Shown here piece by piece: positions 52,819 through 62,189 of a stretch of DNA of 64,000 bases; positions within the stretch are counted from its first letter, which is position 1, and each line of letters starts with the position of its first letter. Origin of the DNA: Nocardiopsis sp. JB363. GTDB lineage: Bacteria > Actinomycetota > Actinomycetes > Streptosporangiales > Streptosporangiaceae. A program made the position numbers and the translations under genes. The stretch spans positions 53,634-117,633 of the forward strand of contig NZ_FRFF01000040.1 of the NCBI RefSeq assembly GCF_900143625.1, given 5' to 3'. A model generated the notes under the pieces. The model did no database searches. It was given only the letters and a program-made list of their open reading frames with translations, and was not told the DNA's origin.

Positions 52819-54655
52819 GGTCCTCGGCCCCGTAGCGGCGGGCCAGGGCGTGGAAGCCCTCCTTGGGTTCCCAGTGGCCGTCGTCGGGGGACAGGCCCGA
52901 CTCCAGGGAGGGCGGTCGCACGATCCCGAAGCTCGCCATGTCGCTGTCCCGCGTGGGGTCGGGGGAGTAGCGGCAGTCGCCCTCGACGAACATGCACAGG
53001 AATGCGCCGTGCACGTCCTCGGTCTCGTACACGTCGATGAGTTTCTCGATCATGTCGGCCTGGACGCCCTCGTCGCGGACCGGGTTTCCCCGCACTCGCC
53101 GGTCGTCCAGGTCGCGCCAGTCCAGGGGGTCGCCGCCCGAGCCGCCCAGGGTCTCGGCGCCCCGGTAGGAGCAGCAGCCGAACTCGGTGACCACCACCGG
53201 TTTGCCCAGCCGGTTCAGGGCCCGCAACCCCTGCCGGTAGGAGCCGCGGGTGAGCTCGTCGAGGTAGTAGTCCACTCCGATGATGTCGAAGGGCGTCCAG
53301 TCCACGGTCTCCCAGGTGCCCGAACCGTAGGTGAGCGGCCCCGGGAACCGCTCCCGGGCGACCTCGGCCAGCCTGCGCAGCACTCTGTTCAGCCGGCGAT
53401 TGTAGTAGAAGGGGAGCATCCCGAACACGTACAGGGCCATCGTCCGGCGCCTCATGTCGCGGCCGGGGATGATGTCACGGTTGAGGATGGTGAGCTCGCA
53501 GCCCACGTTGAGCACCACCCGGTCGGGGTATTCCTCGATGAGCCGCCCCGCGAGTTCGGCGGCCCGGCCCACGTGTTCGACGAGTTCGTCGTGGCGGGCG
53601 TCCAGGGAACGGGGTTGCAGCCACACGTCCAGCCCTTGGGCCAGGGCGAAGCGGGCGGCCTGCTCCAGGCGGTCCAGGTCCTGGCCGAACAGGGACACGG
53701 TGGTGCAGTGCAGGTCCTCGTGGATGACCCGCATCTCCTCGCGGACCGCCTCGGGGTTCCAGCGTTCGCGTGAGTTCTGCCCGGGCACGTAGCTGGAGCC
53801 GACGTCGTACATGATGCCGCGCACGGGGATCCGGCGGCGTGGCAGGGCGTCCTGATCCGCCGGCACCCGAGTGAGCTCGGGGCGGGCGGCGAACAGGAAG
53901 CGGATCGCCAGGTAGGCGGCGAAGGCACCGCCCATGCTCACCCCCAGGTTCCAGGCCCCGGAGCCGGCGCCGAAGGAGAGGTCGACGCCGTGCAGCACGA
54001 TGACGGTGGCGGTCAGGGCCAGACGCACGCCCACCCCGGCCCAGACCCCGCCGGTGGTCATGCGCAACAGGCCGGTGAGGACACCGAGGAGGACGAGGTC
54101 GAGGAGTGCGTCGGTGGATCCCATGGCCAAGGACACCGCGCCCGCGAACAGCACGGTCTGGACGAGGAGCACGGCGACCTGGGAGAGATGGAACCCGAGC
54201 AGGTGCTGGACGTAGCCGCGAAAGACCAGTTCCTCGGGCAGGATCTGCGCGAGCGTCATCAGCGGGGCGAGCAGCAGGGCCCAGAGGAGGGCCGGGAGCA
54301 GGGCGGCGGAGTCGAGGGTGGCGTTGTCGGTGATCAGCGCGGCGCCCACGACGAGGGCGGACACGGACCAGGCGCTCAGGGCGGCGGTCGCCAGTGGTGG
54401 CCAGGCCCGCCCAGGGGTGCTCAGGCCGATCGAGGACAGGGTGCGCCCGGCCGTACGGCACAGCGCCCACACCAGCGGCAGGATCACCAGGGCGAACGCG
54501 GCCGAACGTACGCCCAGCCCCAGGGGGCCGTCGGGTTCGGCGGAGAGCAGGCCGATGAGCGCGTACGCGGCCACGCCGGTCAGGGTGAACACGACGACCA
54601 GTGAGCCGATCCGGATCAGGTCGCCTCGTAGGCGGGGGGTTGCCGGTGGGGGCAT
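52796..54655 (-). CDS. CPBP-family membrane protease fused to a glycosidase-like TIM-barrel domain
   Basis: The 619-aa protein starts MPPPATPRLRGDLI. Residues 1-260 form about eight TM segments with the CPBP/Abi motif EELVFRGYVQHLLG (141-154). From about 275 a soluble domain begins RGIMYDVGSSYVPG, with NVGCELTILN and KPVVVTEFGCCSYRGAE; the two Glu fit strand-4 and strand-7 positions of a clan-A-type glycosidase. Proteins like the C-terminal part are, as I recall, often labelled abortive infection protein on weak grounds. The membrane part may process a peptide, and the barrel faces one side of the membrane. A TetR gene is divergent across a long inverted repeat. Confidence 0.82.
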   Translation of the reverse strand: MPPPATPRLRGDLIRIGSLVVVFTLTGVAAYALIGLLSAEPDGPLGLGVRSAAFALVILPLVWALCRTAGRTLSSIGLSTPGRAWPPLATAALSAWSVSALVVGAALITDNATLDSAALLPALLWALLLAPLMTLAQILPEELVFRGYVQHLLGFHLSQVAVLLVQTVLFAGAVSLAMGSTDALLDLVLLGVLTGLLRMTTGGVWAGVGVRLALTATVIVLHGVDLSFGAGSGAWNLGVSMGGAFAAYLAIRFLFAARPELTRVPADQDALPRRRIPVRGIMYDVGSSYVPGQNSRERWNPEAVREEMRVIHEDLHCTTVSLFGQDLDRLEQAARFALAQGLDVWLQPRSLDARHDELVEHVGRAAELAGRLIEEYPDRVVLNVGCELTILNRDIIPGRDMRRRTMALYVFGMLPFYYNRRLNRVLRRLAEVARERFPGPLTYGSGTWETVDWTPFDIIGVDYYLDELTRGSYRQGLRALNRLGKPVVVTEFGCCSYRGAETLGGSGGDPLDWRDLDDRRVRGNPVRDEGVQADMIEKLIDVYETEDVHGAFLCMFVEGDCRYSPDPTRDSDMASFGIVRPPSLESGLSPDDGHWEPKEGFHALARRYGAEDLNRAVRA

Positions 54656-54668
54656 GAGTGCTCCAAAG

Positions 54669-54712
54669 AACTCCGTACACTGTTCGGCTAATGTAGAACA
54701 GTGTACGGAGTT
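54669..54712. promoter_or_regulatory. Long TetR operator between divergent genes
   Basis: Perfect 17-base arms (AACTCCGTACACTGTTC at 54669-54685; its complement at 54696-54712) flank a 10-base A/T-rich spacer. The site is 13 bases before the fusion gene start and 32 before the TetR start, so one bound dimer or pair of dimers can repress both genes. Confidence 0.88.
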
Positions 54713-54744
54713 TTGGCAAAGGGGTTCGGTGAAGGGGATGTCGA

Positions 54745-55473
54745 GTGGGCACCACACGCAAGAGCATCGAGGCCACCCTGGACCTGTTGTGGACCGGTCT
54801 CGGTCGGCCCAAGCGCGGCCCCCGTCACCGGCTCACCGTCCAGCGCGTGGTGGAGGCTGCCATGAGCGTCGCCGCGTCCGATGGCGTCGACGCGCTGTCG
54901 ATGCGCAAGGTCGCCGCCCACTTGGACGTCGGCGCCGCCACCCTGTACACCTACGTGCCCGACAAGGCCGCCCTGTTGGCCCTGATGGTCGACGAGATGA
55001 CCGGTCAGGCGCCGCTCCCGCACACCCGCCCGGGCGCCTGGCGGGAGAAGGTCCAGGCCTGGGCCCGTGAGGACCTGGCCTCCTTTCGTGCGCACCCTTG
55101 GCTGGTCGAGATCACCTCCGGCCCGTTCATCGGCCCCCACGCCTTCGCCTGGACCGACTCGGCCATCCGCGTGTTCGACGGCACGGGGCTCACCGCCGAG
55201 GAGGCACTCGCCGTGGTGGAGGCCGTCGACGGGCTCGTCCAAGGACACGTGGCCAAGACGATCGCGGCCGACCGGGCCCGGGTCTGGGTCGACCCCGAGG
55301 GTCGATCGTTCGCCACGGTCCAGGAGGGCTACCTGGCCACTCGGCGGATCGAGGCGGGCCGTTTCGAGGCCATCGAGCGCCTCCGGGAGCCCTACGACCC
55401 CGTGCAGGTCTTCGAGCAAGCCCTGGCCTGGCTGTTGGACGGGGTGGAGCGACGCATCGCCGAGCTCGTGTGA
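54745..55473 (+). CDS. TetR-family regulator
   Basis: The 242-aa protein starts with GTG after GAAGGGG. The HTH is at about 30-75: RHRLTVQRVVEAAMSVAA, LSMRKVAAHLDVGAATLYTY. The C-terminal domain (AWREKVQAWAREDLASFRAH) is of the TetR_C class of true TetR proteins that bind drug-like ligands. It is divergent from the protease/glycosidase fusion with the long operator between, so autoregulation and control of the fusion gene are likely. Confidence 0.92.
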   Translation: MGTTRKSIEATLDLLWTGLGRPKRGPRHRLTVQRVVEAAMSVAASDGVDALSMRKVAAHLDVGAATLYTYVPDKAALLALMVDEMTGQAPLPHTRPGAWREKVQAWAREDLASFRAHPWLVEITSGPFIGPHAFAWTDSAIRVFDGTGLTAEEALAVVEAVDGLVQGHVAKTIAADRARVWVDPEGRSFATVQEGYLATRRIEAGRFEAIERLREPYDPVQVFEQALAWLLDGVERRIAELV

Positions 55474-55474
55474 C

Positions 55475-55508
55475 TTGACGCACCAACCGACTAAGTGATT
55501 TAGTCACT
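55475..55508 (+). promoter_or_regulatory. Promoter/operator of the GntR gene, probably leaderless
   Basis: TTGACG (55475-55480) with TTTAGT 18 bases on predicts a start point at or next to the ATG at 55511. No ribosome site is present. Two nested palindromes, GACTAA-N5-TTAGTC (55489-55505) and AGTGA-N5-TCACT (55494-55508), cover the -10, as expected for FadR-type autorepression. Confidence 0.55.
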
Positions 55509-55510
55509 AT

Positions 55511-56200
55511 ATGAACAAGCATGCGCCCTCCCTGTCCGAGCGGCTCGCCGACGACATCGTGGAGATCATCCGTCAGGAGAGCCTGTCTCCCGGGGATCTC
55601 ATGGCGTCCTCCCGTGAACTCGCCCAGCGCTTCGAGGTCACCACCCCGACCGTGCGCGAGGCCCTGCGTCGTCTGGAGGCCACCGGGGTCGTGGAGTTCC
55701 GCCACGGATCGGGCACCTACGTGGGCGCGGGCTTCAGCCGGACCCTCCTGGTCAACCCGCACCTGCCCCGGGAGAGCGAGGACTCGGTCCTCGAACTCGC
55801 CGAGGCCCGTCTGGTCCTGGAACCGCCGATCGTCGCCACGGCCGCACGCGTGCGCGACGACCTGAACCTGGCCCAGATCCACCGCTCCACCGACAACGCC
55901 CTGCACCCGCCCCGCTTCGACGGCGACGCACCCGTGCACTTCCACGTCGCGCTCGCCGCAGCCACCGGCAACACCCTGCTGCGGGAGACCGTCGAGGCAC
56001 TGCTCTACGTGCGTTCGCGCGAACAGGTCGAGATCAGGCACCGCTACCACGACCGCGAACGGGACCACGCCGAGCACATGGAGATCTACACCGCGGTCAA
56101 GGACCGTGACGCCGAGGCCGCCGAACGGCTCACCCGCGAACACCTGACCGCGATCAGGGACGCCGTGGCCGCCGCCTCGCGTGAGGAGGCCGGACGATGA
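55511..56200 (+). CDS. GntR-family regulator, FadR type
   Basis: The 229-aa protein has a winged helix (about 8-75: LSERLADDIVEIIRQESLSP, RELAQRFEVTTPTVREALRR, GVVEFRHGSGTYVG) and an all-helical FCD domain with metal-ligand His/Asp (DAPVHFHVALAAATGN, REHLTAIRD). FCD domains bind carboxylic acids. It overlaps the creatininase gene by four bases, which is unusual for a regulator and ties it to that operon. Confidence 0.92.
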   Translation: MNKHAPSLSERLADDIVEIIRQESLSPGDLMASSRELAQRFEVTTPTVREALRRLEATGVVEFRHGSGTYVGAGFSRTLLVNPHLPRESEDSVLELAEARLVLEPPIVATAARVRDDLNLAQIHRSTDNALHPPRFDGDAPVHFHVALAAATGNTLLRETVEALLYVRSREQVEIRHRYHDRERDHAEHMEIYTAVKDRDAEAAERLTREHLTAIRDAVAAASREEAGR

Positions 56201-56970
56201 GCACGCCCCGTCCCCACCACCTCGCCGACATGACCACCGAGCAGGCGGCCGAGGCCGTCACCGCGAGCCCGGTCGTCCTCCTGCCCGCGGGCGCCTTCGA
56301 GCAACACGGCCCCGCCCTGCCACTGGCCACCGACCTGGTCAGAGCCGAAGCGGTGACCGAACGCGTGGCCGAACGTCTGTCCGGGCGAGCCGTGATCGGC
56401 CCGAGCCTGCCGGTGGGCGTCTCACCCCACCACGTCGCCTTTCCCGGCACCCTCAGCCTGTCCGTCAACACCTTCCGCACGGTGCTGCGCGAGTACCTGG
56501 ACGGGCTGTACCGGCACGGATGGCGCAGGGTCCTGGTCATCACCGGCCACGGCGGCAACAACGCCTCCCTCACCACCCTGGCCCAGGACCTGCTCGCGGA
56601 CCTGCCCGACCTCCAGTTCGCCTGGTCCCCCCTGACCACCGTCGCCGCCGACGTCGTGGCCCGGATGCCCAAGAGCGAGGTCCACGGCCACAGCGGTGAG
56701 GCCGAGACCGCGCAGATGCTCCACCTGGCACCCGACATGGTCCACACCGACCGCTTCGTCCCCGGCACCAGGGACCTGACCGAGCTCGACGCCCTGTCCC
56801 GACTCGCCCGCCGCCCCGGCCACCCCACCCTCCAAGTGCGCTACGACAGACTCAGCGCCAACGGCGTCCTGGGCGATCCCGCCAGGGCAACGGCCGAGGA
56901 CGGCGCGGCCATCGTCGATCGCGTCGTCGCCGAGGTCACCGACTTCGTCGAAGAGTGGCTCAAGGCCTGA
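56197..56970 (+). CDS. Creatininase-superfamily amidohydrolase
   Basis: The 257-aa protein carries the complete metal set: LLPAGAFEQHGPALPLATD (Glu, His, Asp), ITGHGGNNASL and HGHSGEAETAQML (Glu). The superfamily includes creatininase, formamidopyrimidine deformylase (ArfB) and the mycofactocin protein MftE. In an operon with an AbgT transporter and a secreted esterase, a small-molecule amidase role is most likely. The preceding regulator overlaps it. Confidence 0.92.
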   Translation: MSTPRPHHLADMTTEQAAEAVTASPVVLLPAGAFEQHGPALPLATDLVRAEAVTERVAERLSGRAVIGPSLPVGVSPHHVAFPGTLSLSVNTFRTVLREYLDGLYRHGWRRVLVITGHGGNNASLTTLAQDLLADLPDLQFAWSPLTTVAADVVARMPKSEVHGHSGEAETAQMLHLAPDMVHTDRFVPGTRDLTELDALSRLARRPGHPTLQVRYDRLSANGVLGDPARATAEDGAAIVDRVVAEVTDFVEEWLKA

Positions 56971-57056
56971 CCCCACCCACCTGACCAGCCCCCGGCCACG
57001 TCCGCCGAGGGTTCATCAGCCGTACCCGAAAACGCCCCCCGACGGAAGAGGACACC

Positions 57057-58034
57057 ATGAGTCGCCCGTACCGACGACCCCTCGCCCGCCTGACGATCGC
57101 ACTCGCCCTACCGGTCCTGCTCCTGTCGAGCACGGCCACGGCCACGGCCACGGCCGCCGCCCCGGCCCCCGAGGCCGCCCCGCACCGCTCCGACGGTTGC
57201 GAGAGCGCACCGCCCCAAGAACCCGGGCAGAGCGCGCAGCACCCTCTCACCAGCGGCGGACTCGAACGCTCCTACCGTCTCCACCTGCCCGACGACTACG
57301 ACGAGCATCGCGCCTGGCCCGTCGTCCTCGCCTACCACGGGCGGGGCAACACCGGCGCCGGCACTGAGGAGTTCTCCGGACTCTCCGAACTGCCCGCCGT
57401 CGTCGTCTACCCCGAAGGGGTGATCGGCCAGGGCGACGGTGACCGGCAGGCCTGGCAGGGCGCCCCCTACTCCGCGCCCGGCGTGGACGACGTCACCTTC
57501 ACCCACGACGTCCTCGACACCGTCGAATCCGAGCTGTGCGTGGACCGCGGTCGCGTCTACGCCACCGGCAAGTCCAACGGCGGCGGCTTCACCGCGATCC
57601 TCGCCTGCGCCGCCTCCGAACGCGTCACCGCGATCGCACCCGTCGCCGCGGCGCTGTACCCCAACGACCTGGACTGCGCTCCGGAACGCCGGGTCCCGAC
57701 CCTGTCCTTCCACGGGACCGAGGACGCCACGATCCCCTACGCCGGAGACCCCGAGCGGGGCCTGCCCGACGTCCTGACCTGGACCACCGAACGGGCCGAG
57801 ACCAACGACTGCCGCCCCGACCCGCGCACGCGCAGGGTCGAGCCCGACATCACCGAGTACCGCTGGAGCGGCTGTTCCCCGAACGCCCCGGTACGTCACG
57901 TCGCCGTCGAGGGCGGCGGACACACCTGGCCCGGCGCCGACTCCTACAGCGGCGGCGGGCACACCACCCAGACCATCGAGGCCCACGAGGAGATGTGGCG
58001 GTTCATGAGCCGCTTCCGCCTGCCCCTCGTATGA
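57057..58034 (+). CDS. Secreted PHB-depolymerase/feruloyl-esterase-like hydrolase
   Basis: The 325-aa alpha/beta hydrolase has a Sec signal peptide (about residues 1-35, ending near TATAAAPA). The nucleophile Ser is in ATGKSNGGGF, the Asp in FHGTEDATIPY and the His in GGGHTWPG, the LpqC/polyhydroxybutyrate depolymerase pattern. Six or more Cys may form disulfides. It acts outside the cell on an ester. It may release a substrate for the AbgT transporter encoded 29 bases downstream. Confidence 0.9.
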   Translation: MSRPYRRPLARLTIALALPVLLLSSTATATATAAAPAPEAAPHRSDGCESAPPQEPGQSAQHPLTSGGLERSYRLHLPDDYDEHRAWPVVLAYHGRGNTGAGTEEFSGLSELPAVVVYPEGVIGQGDGDRQAWQGAPYSAPGVDDVTFTHDVLDTVESELCVDRGRVYATGKSNGGGFTAILACAASERVTAIAPVAAALYPNDLDCAPERRVPTLSFHGTEDATIPYAGDPERGLPDVLTWTTERAETNDCRPDPRTRRVEPDITEYRWSGCSPNAPVRHVAVEGGGHTWPGADSYSGGGHTTQTIEAHEEMWRFMSRFRLPLV

Positions 58035-58063
58035 GACCCGATCCTCACAGCCCAGGAGTACCC

Positions 58064-59614
58064 ATGTCCGATTCCACCACCGATCCGACCAGGGAAAAAG
58101 ACGTCCCGCTGCCGCGCATCATCCGCGCCATGGCGGTGATCGAACGGGTCGGCAACGCACTCCCGCACCCGTTCTGGTTGTTCTGGATCCTCGCCGCGAT
58201 CCTGGCGGTGGCCAGCGCGATCATGGCGGGGCTCGACGTCTCCGTGGTCTCCCCGAGCGACGGGGAGACCGTGGTGGTCCGCAGCCTGCTCAGCGGCGAG
58301 GGCATGGCGATGGCCTTGTCGACGATGATCGACAACTTCGCCGCGTTCCCGCCCATGGCGACCATCGTCGCGGTCATCATGGGTGTGGCGGTCGCCGAAC
58401 GCAGCGGTTTCCTGGCCTCGCTCATGCGGGTCAGCGTCTCCCGCGTTCCCACCGGCTGGGTGGTGTTCGCGGTCGCCTTCGCCGGGACGATGTCGCACGT
58501 GGCCTCGGCCGCCGCCTACATCATCCTCGTGCCCCTGGGCGGGCTGGCCTTCCGCGCGGTCGGACGTTCGCCGATCCTCGGCGTGGTCGTCGCCTACACC
58601 GCCATCGCCTCCGGTTACGACGCCAGCCCGATCCCCACCCCCAACGACGCCATCTTCGCGGGCATCACCACGGCTGCCGCCCAGGTCGTGGACCCGGGGG
58701 CCTTCGTCTCGCCGCTGAGCAACTGGTACTTCAACATCGCCTCCTCGGTGGTACTGGCCACGGTCATCACCGTGATCACCAAGTTCGTCCTGGCCAAGCG
58801 GCCCGACCTGGACCCCGACCCGGACGCGGACCTGGAGGACATCGGTTCGCTGAAACTGAGCGACGCCGAACGATCCGGCCTGCGTCGCGCCCTGGTCGCG
58901 CTGGTGCTCGCCCTGATCGCTCTGACCGCCATCGTCATCCCGGCGGGCTCCCCACTGCGCGGCGAGGACGGCGGACTGGCCGAGTCCCCGCTGCTCACCG
59001 GGGTCGGCGCGCTCGTGGCACTGCTGTTCGGACTGGTCGGCATCATCTACGGCCACCGCGTCGGCACCATCGAGAAGCCCGGCGACGTGCCCGCGCTCAT
59101 GGTTCAGGGCATCAAGCAGATGGCACCCGTCCTGGTGCTGTTCTTCGCCATCGCCCAGTTCCTGGCCTACTTCGACTGGACCCACATCGGCGACGTGATC
59201 GCGGTGCGCGCGGCCGAGGCCCTGGAGACCAGCGGGATCCCGGTGGTCGTGCTGTTCCTGTTCATCCTGGTGCTGCTGAGCCTGATCAACATCATCATCA
59301 CCAGCGGTTCGGCGATGTGGGCGATCTGCGCACCCGTCCTGGTGCCGATGCTCATGCTCATCGAGGTGCCGGCCGAGACCACCCAGGCGCTGTTCCGGAT
59401 CGCCGACTCCGGGTCGACCGCCATCACCCCGATGAGCCCCTACTTCGTGATGGCGCTCGGCTTCCTGCAGCAGTACCGCAAGAGCGCCGGGATCGGCACC
59501 CTGGCCTCCTACACGCTGCCGCTGGCGATCGGTATGACGACGGTCTGGACCCTGCTGTTCCTGGCCTGGTGGGCCCTGGGTATCCCGCTCGGCCCCGGCG
59601 CGCCGGTGCGCTGA
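58064..59614 (+). CDS. AbgT-family transporter
   Basis: The 516-aa protein starts MSDSTTDPTREKDVPL after AGGAG. It has about 11-13 TM segments with AbgT signatures: VASAAAYIILVPLGGLAF, GYDASPIPTPNDAIFAGIT, IIITSGSAMWAICAPVLVPM and DSGSTAITPMSPYFVMALG. The family takes up p-aminobenzoyl-glutamate or exports sulfonamides using the proton gradient. It closes the creatininase operon and converges on the GH92 gene with a seven-base gap. Confidence 0.93.
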   Translation: MSDSTTDPTREKDVPLPRIIRAMAVIERVGNALPHPFWLFWILAAILAVASAIMAGLDVSVVSPSDGETVVVRSLLSGEGMAMALSTMIDNFAAFPPMATIVAVIMGVAVAERSGFLASLMRVSVSRVPTGWVVFAVAFAGTMSHVASAAAYIILVPLGGLAFRAVGRSPILGVVVAYTAIASGYDASPIPTPNDAIFAGITTAAAQVVDPGAFVSPLSNWYFNIASSVVLATVITVITKFVLAKRPDLDPDPDADLEDIGSLKLSDAERSGLRRALVALVLALIALTAIVIPAGSPLRGEDGGLAESPLLTGVGALVALLFGLVGIIYGHRVGTIEKPGDVPALMVQGIKQMAPVLVLFFAIAQFLAYFDWTHIGDVIAVRAAEALETSGIPVVVLFLFILVLLSLINIIITSGSAMWAICAPVLVPMLMLIEVPAETTQALFRIADSGSTAITPMSPYFVMALGFLQQYRKSAGIGTLASYTLPLAIGMTTVWTLLFLAWWALGIPLGPGAPVR

Positions 59615-59621
59615 CCCGCGT

Positions 59622-62066
59622 TCAGTGGTCCATGGGCAGATCCTCGGGTGCCGTCGCCCACGCGGTGTCGGCGTCGGCACCCAGATCGAACTCCAGGTGT
59701 CCGCCCTCCGCCAGGAAGGATTCCGGCAGCCACGAACGCGAGTGCTCGTCCCCGTCCAGGCGCACCCCGTGCACGTACACCGACTCCGCCCCGGCGGCCG
59801 GGGCGCTGATCGTGATCGGCTCACGTCCCGGAGGGGTCAGCCGCGCGTGGGTGAAGACCGGGCTCGACAACAGCATCTCCCCGCGCCCGGGCGCCTGCGG
59901 GAACAAGCCCAACGACGCGAACACGTACCAGGCCGACATGGTGCCCAGGTCGTCGTTGCCCGGCAGACCCGCCGGACCCGTCCCGTACTGGGACGCGATG
60001 ATCTCCCGCACCGTCTCCTGGGTCTTCCAGGGCTGTCCCAACCCGTTGTACAACCAGGGCGTGTGCAACCCCGGCTGGTTGGTGGGGTCGTAACGCAACG
60101 GGTCGCCGCCGCCCACCGACCACTCACCGTCGGGGGTGCGGAAGAACCCGTCCAGCCGTTCGGCGGCCACGTCACGGCCGCCCATCGCCTCGGCCAGACC
60201 GCCGACGTCGTGCGGCACCATCCACGTGTACGTCGCCGCCGTACCCTGCGCGAACCCGGTCCCCGACGCCGGGTCGAAGGGCGCCACCCAGGAACCGTCG
60301 CCGTCACGTGCCCGCATGTACCCCGCGTCCTCGGTGGCGTCGGGGTCGAAGACGTTGTGCCAGTAGCCGCCCCGGTCGGCGAACATCCGGGCGTCCTCCT
60401 CAAGGCCCAGACGCCCCGCCCACTGCCCCAGGGAATGGTCGGCCACGGACCCCTCCAAGGTCTCGGCCGCCCCGCCCCAGCAGTGGCAGTCGTCGTGCGG
60501 TGCGTACTCCAGTTCCAGGTAGCGCTCCAGGTTCGGGCGCTGCCCCTCGCACTGACCCGGGCAACCGGCGTCGGACAGCCCGTCCGGGTGAGGTTCGGTG
60601 GCCTGGGCGCGCAACGACGCGTAGGCGGCCTCGGTGTCGAAGCCGTCCACCCCCATCGCGGCGAACGTGGCCAGGGTGACCGCCGACGGATCACCGGTCA
60701 TCACGTGCGTGGGGCCGTTGACGTGCACCCACCGGTCCCACACGTCGCCGTTCTGCTCGGAGAAGTTCAGCAGTGACTGCGCGAAGTCCCCGGTCACCTC
60801 CGGTTCCAACAGCGCCGACAGCTGGATCTGTGCGCGGTACTGGTCCCACCCGGAGAAGTTGGAGTACTGGGCGCCCTGCCCGTCCACGATCCGGTGCGGC
60901 TCGCCGTCCATGCCCGGGTACCGCCCGTCCACGTCGCTGACCAGGTTGGGTTGGAGCAGCGCGTGGTACATCGACGTGTAGAACTCGGTGTACAGGTCCT
61001 CGTTCCCGCCACCGACGGCGACCGCGCCCAGCCGCTCGTGCCAGGCCTCGCTCGCCCGCGCGGCCACGGTGTCGACGGTGGCGTCGTCTTCGACCTCGGC
61101 CTCCAGGTTCGCCCGGGCGCCCTCGGCGCTCACGTAGGAGACCCCCACGCGCATCCGCACGTCCGAACCCTCGGGGAAGGACACGTAGCCGCCCGAACCG
61201 CTGCCCCTGCGGGCGTCGCGGTCGTAGCCCTCGCCCCCGGAGGCGGTGGTGGCCCCGGGCATGAGTTCGTCGTCCTCCCAGGTGCCCACCTCGCCGAAAT
61301 CGGTGTCGAAGCGCGCGGTGAAGTGCAGCCGGTAGTAGGAGTTGCGGTTGTTCTCCCCGCCGTTGGCGCGTTGGCCACAAAAGGAGCCGGTGAGCACCGA
61401 GCCCGAGACCGTCCGGGTCTCCTCGTCGATGCTGATCTCGGCTTCCTCGCTGCCGTTGAGCGAGTTGGAGGTGCGCAGCAACAGGGTGGCCGGGTCGCCC
61501 TCGGGGAAGGAGAACTCGCCCACCCCGGCCCGGTCGGTCACGCTCAGGTCGGTGTCCACCCCATTGGCCAGGGTCACCGTGTAGCGGCCGGGCTCGGCGG
61601 ACTCGTTCTCGTGGTCGAAGTCGCTCGCGTAGATCTCGTCGGTGGTGTCGGCGCTGGGGGAGGAGTCCACCGGGACGGTCACCGGCATGATCGGCAGGTC
61701 TCCGGCCGCGCCGGGGTGGCAGCCGGCCCCGTTGACGTGGGTGAGGGCGAAGCCGCGCACCCTGGTGGTGTCGTAGTGGTAGCCGTTGGCCGCGCCGGTG
61801 TCGGTCTGGTCGCCGGGGGTGGTCGTGGGGCTCCACGAGACCATCCCGAACGGGCGTACCGCTCCGGGGTAGGTGTTGCCGCCGCCCGCGGTACCGATGA
61901 ACGGGTCCACGTACCCGACCGGGTCGGTGACCAGAGCGGGGTCGGCGTCGCTGTTCGTGGGGGAGGAGGGCGCGATCAGGGTGAGGGCGAGCAGCGGCGC
62001 GCACAGCCCGGCGAGCAGGGCGCGGCGGGTGCGGGCGGGGACGGAGGTGCCAGAGGCGAGGGGCAT
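59622..62066 (-). CDS. Secreted GH92 alpha-mannosidase
   Basis: The 814-aa protein starts MPLASGTSVPARTRRALLAG (signal peptide to about residue 40). The N-terminal beta domain has VDPFIGTAGGGNTYPGAVRP and PFGMVSWSPTT. The (alpha/alpha)6 domain has YAPHDDCHCWGGAAETLEG and PGNDDLGTMSAWYVFASLG, the Ca2+ and substrate-binding GNDD motif of GH92. It removes mannose from mannans or glycoproteins outside the cell. It stands alone. The upstream frame to 62171 lacks signal character, so I set the start at 62066. Confidence 0.92.
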   Translation of the reverse strand: MPLASGTSVPARTRRALLAGLCAPLLALTLIAPSSPTNSDADPALVTDPVGYVDPFIGTAGGGNTYPGAVRPFGMVSWSPTTTPGDQTDTGAANGYHYDTTRVRGFALTHVNGAGCHPGAAGDLPIMPVTVPVDSSPSADTTDEIYASDFDHENESAEPGRYTVTLANGVDTDLSVTDRAGVGEFSFPEGDPATLLLRTSNSLNGSEEAEISIDEETRTVSGSVLTGSFCGQRANGGENNRNSYYRLHFTARFDTDFGEVGTWEDDELMPGATTASGGEGYDRDARRGSGSGGYVSFPEGSDVRMRVGVSYVSAEGARANLEAEVEDDATVDTVAARASEAWHERLGAVAVGGGNEDLYTEFYTSMYHALLQPNLVSDVDGRYPGMDGEPHRIVDGQGAQYSNFSGWDQYRAQIQLSALLEPEVTGDFAQSLLNFSEQNGDVWDRWVHVNGPTHVMTGDPSAVTLATFAAMGVDGFDTEAAYASLRAQATEPHPDGLSDAGCPGQCEGQRPNLERYLELEYAPHDDCHCWGGAAETLEGSVADHSLGQWAGRLGLEEDARMFADRGGYWHNVFDPDATEDAGYMRARDGDGSWVAPFDPASGTGFAQGTAATYTWMVPHDVGGLAEAMGGRDVAAERLDGFFRTPDGEWSVGGGDPLRYDPTNQPGLHTPWLYNGLGQPWKTQETVREIIASQYGTGPAGLPGNDDLGTMSAWYVFASLGLFPQAPGRGEMLLSSPVFTHARLTPPGREPITISAPAAGAESVYVHGVRLDGDEHSRSWLPESFLAEGGHLEFDLGADADTAWATAPEDLPMDH

Positions 62067-62189
62067 CGAGAATCCTCTGCGGGGTAGCGGGTCCGGGAAG
62101 TGTCTCCCATTCCGCGGCCCGCGCCCAGACCCCCGAGCCGGTACGGGGCGGGATTTCCCCGACCCTTCCACGCCCGGACACCCCGGCGC

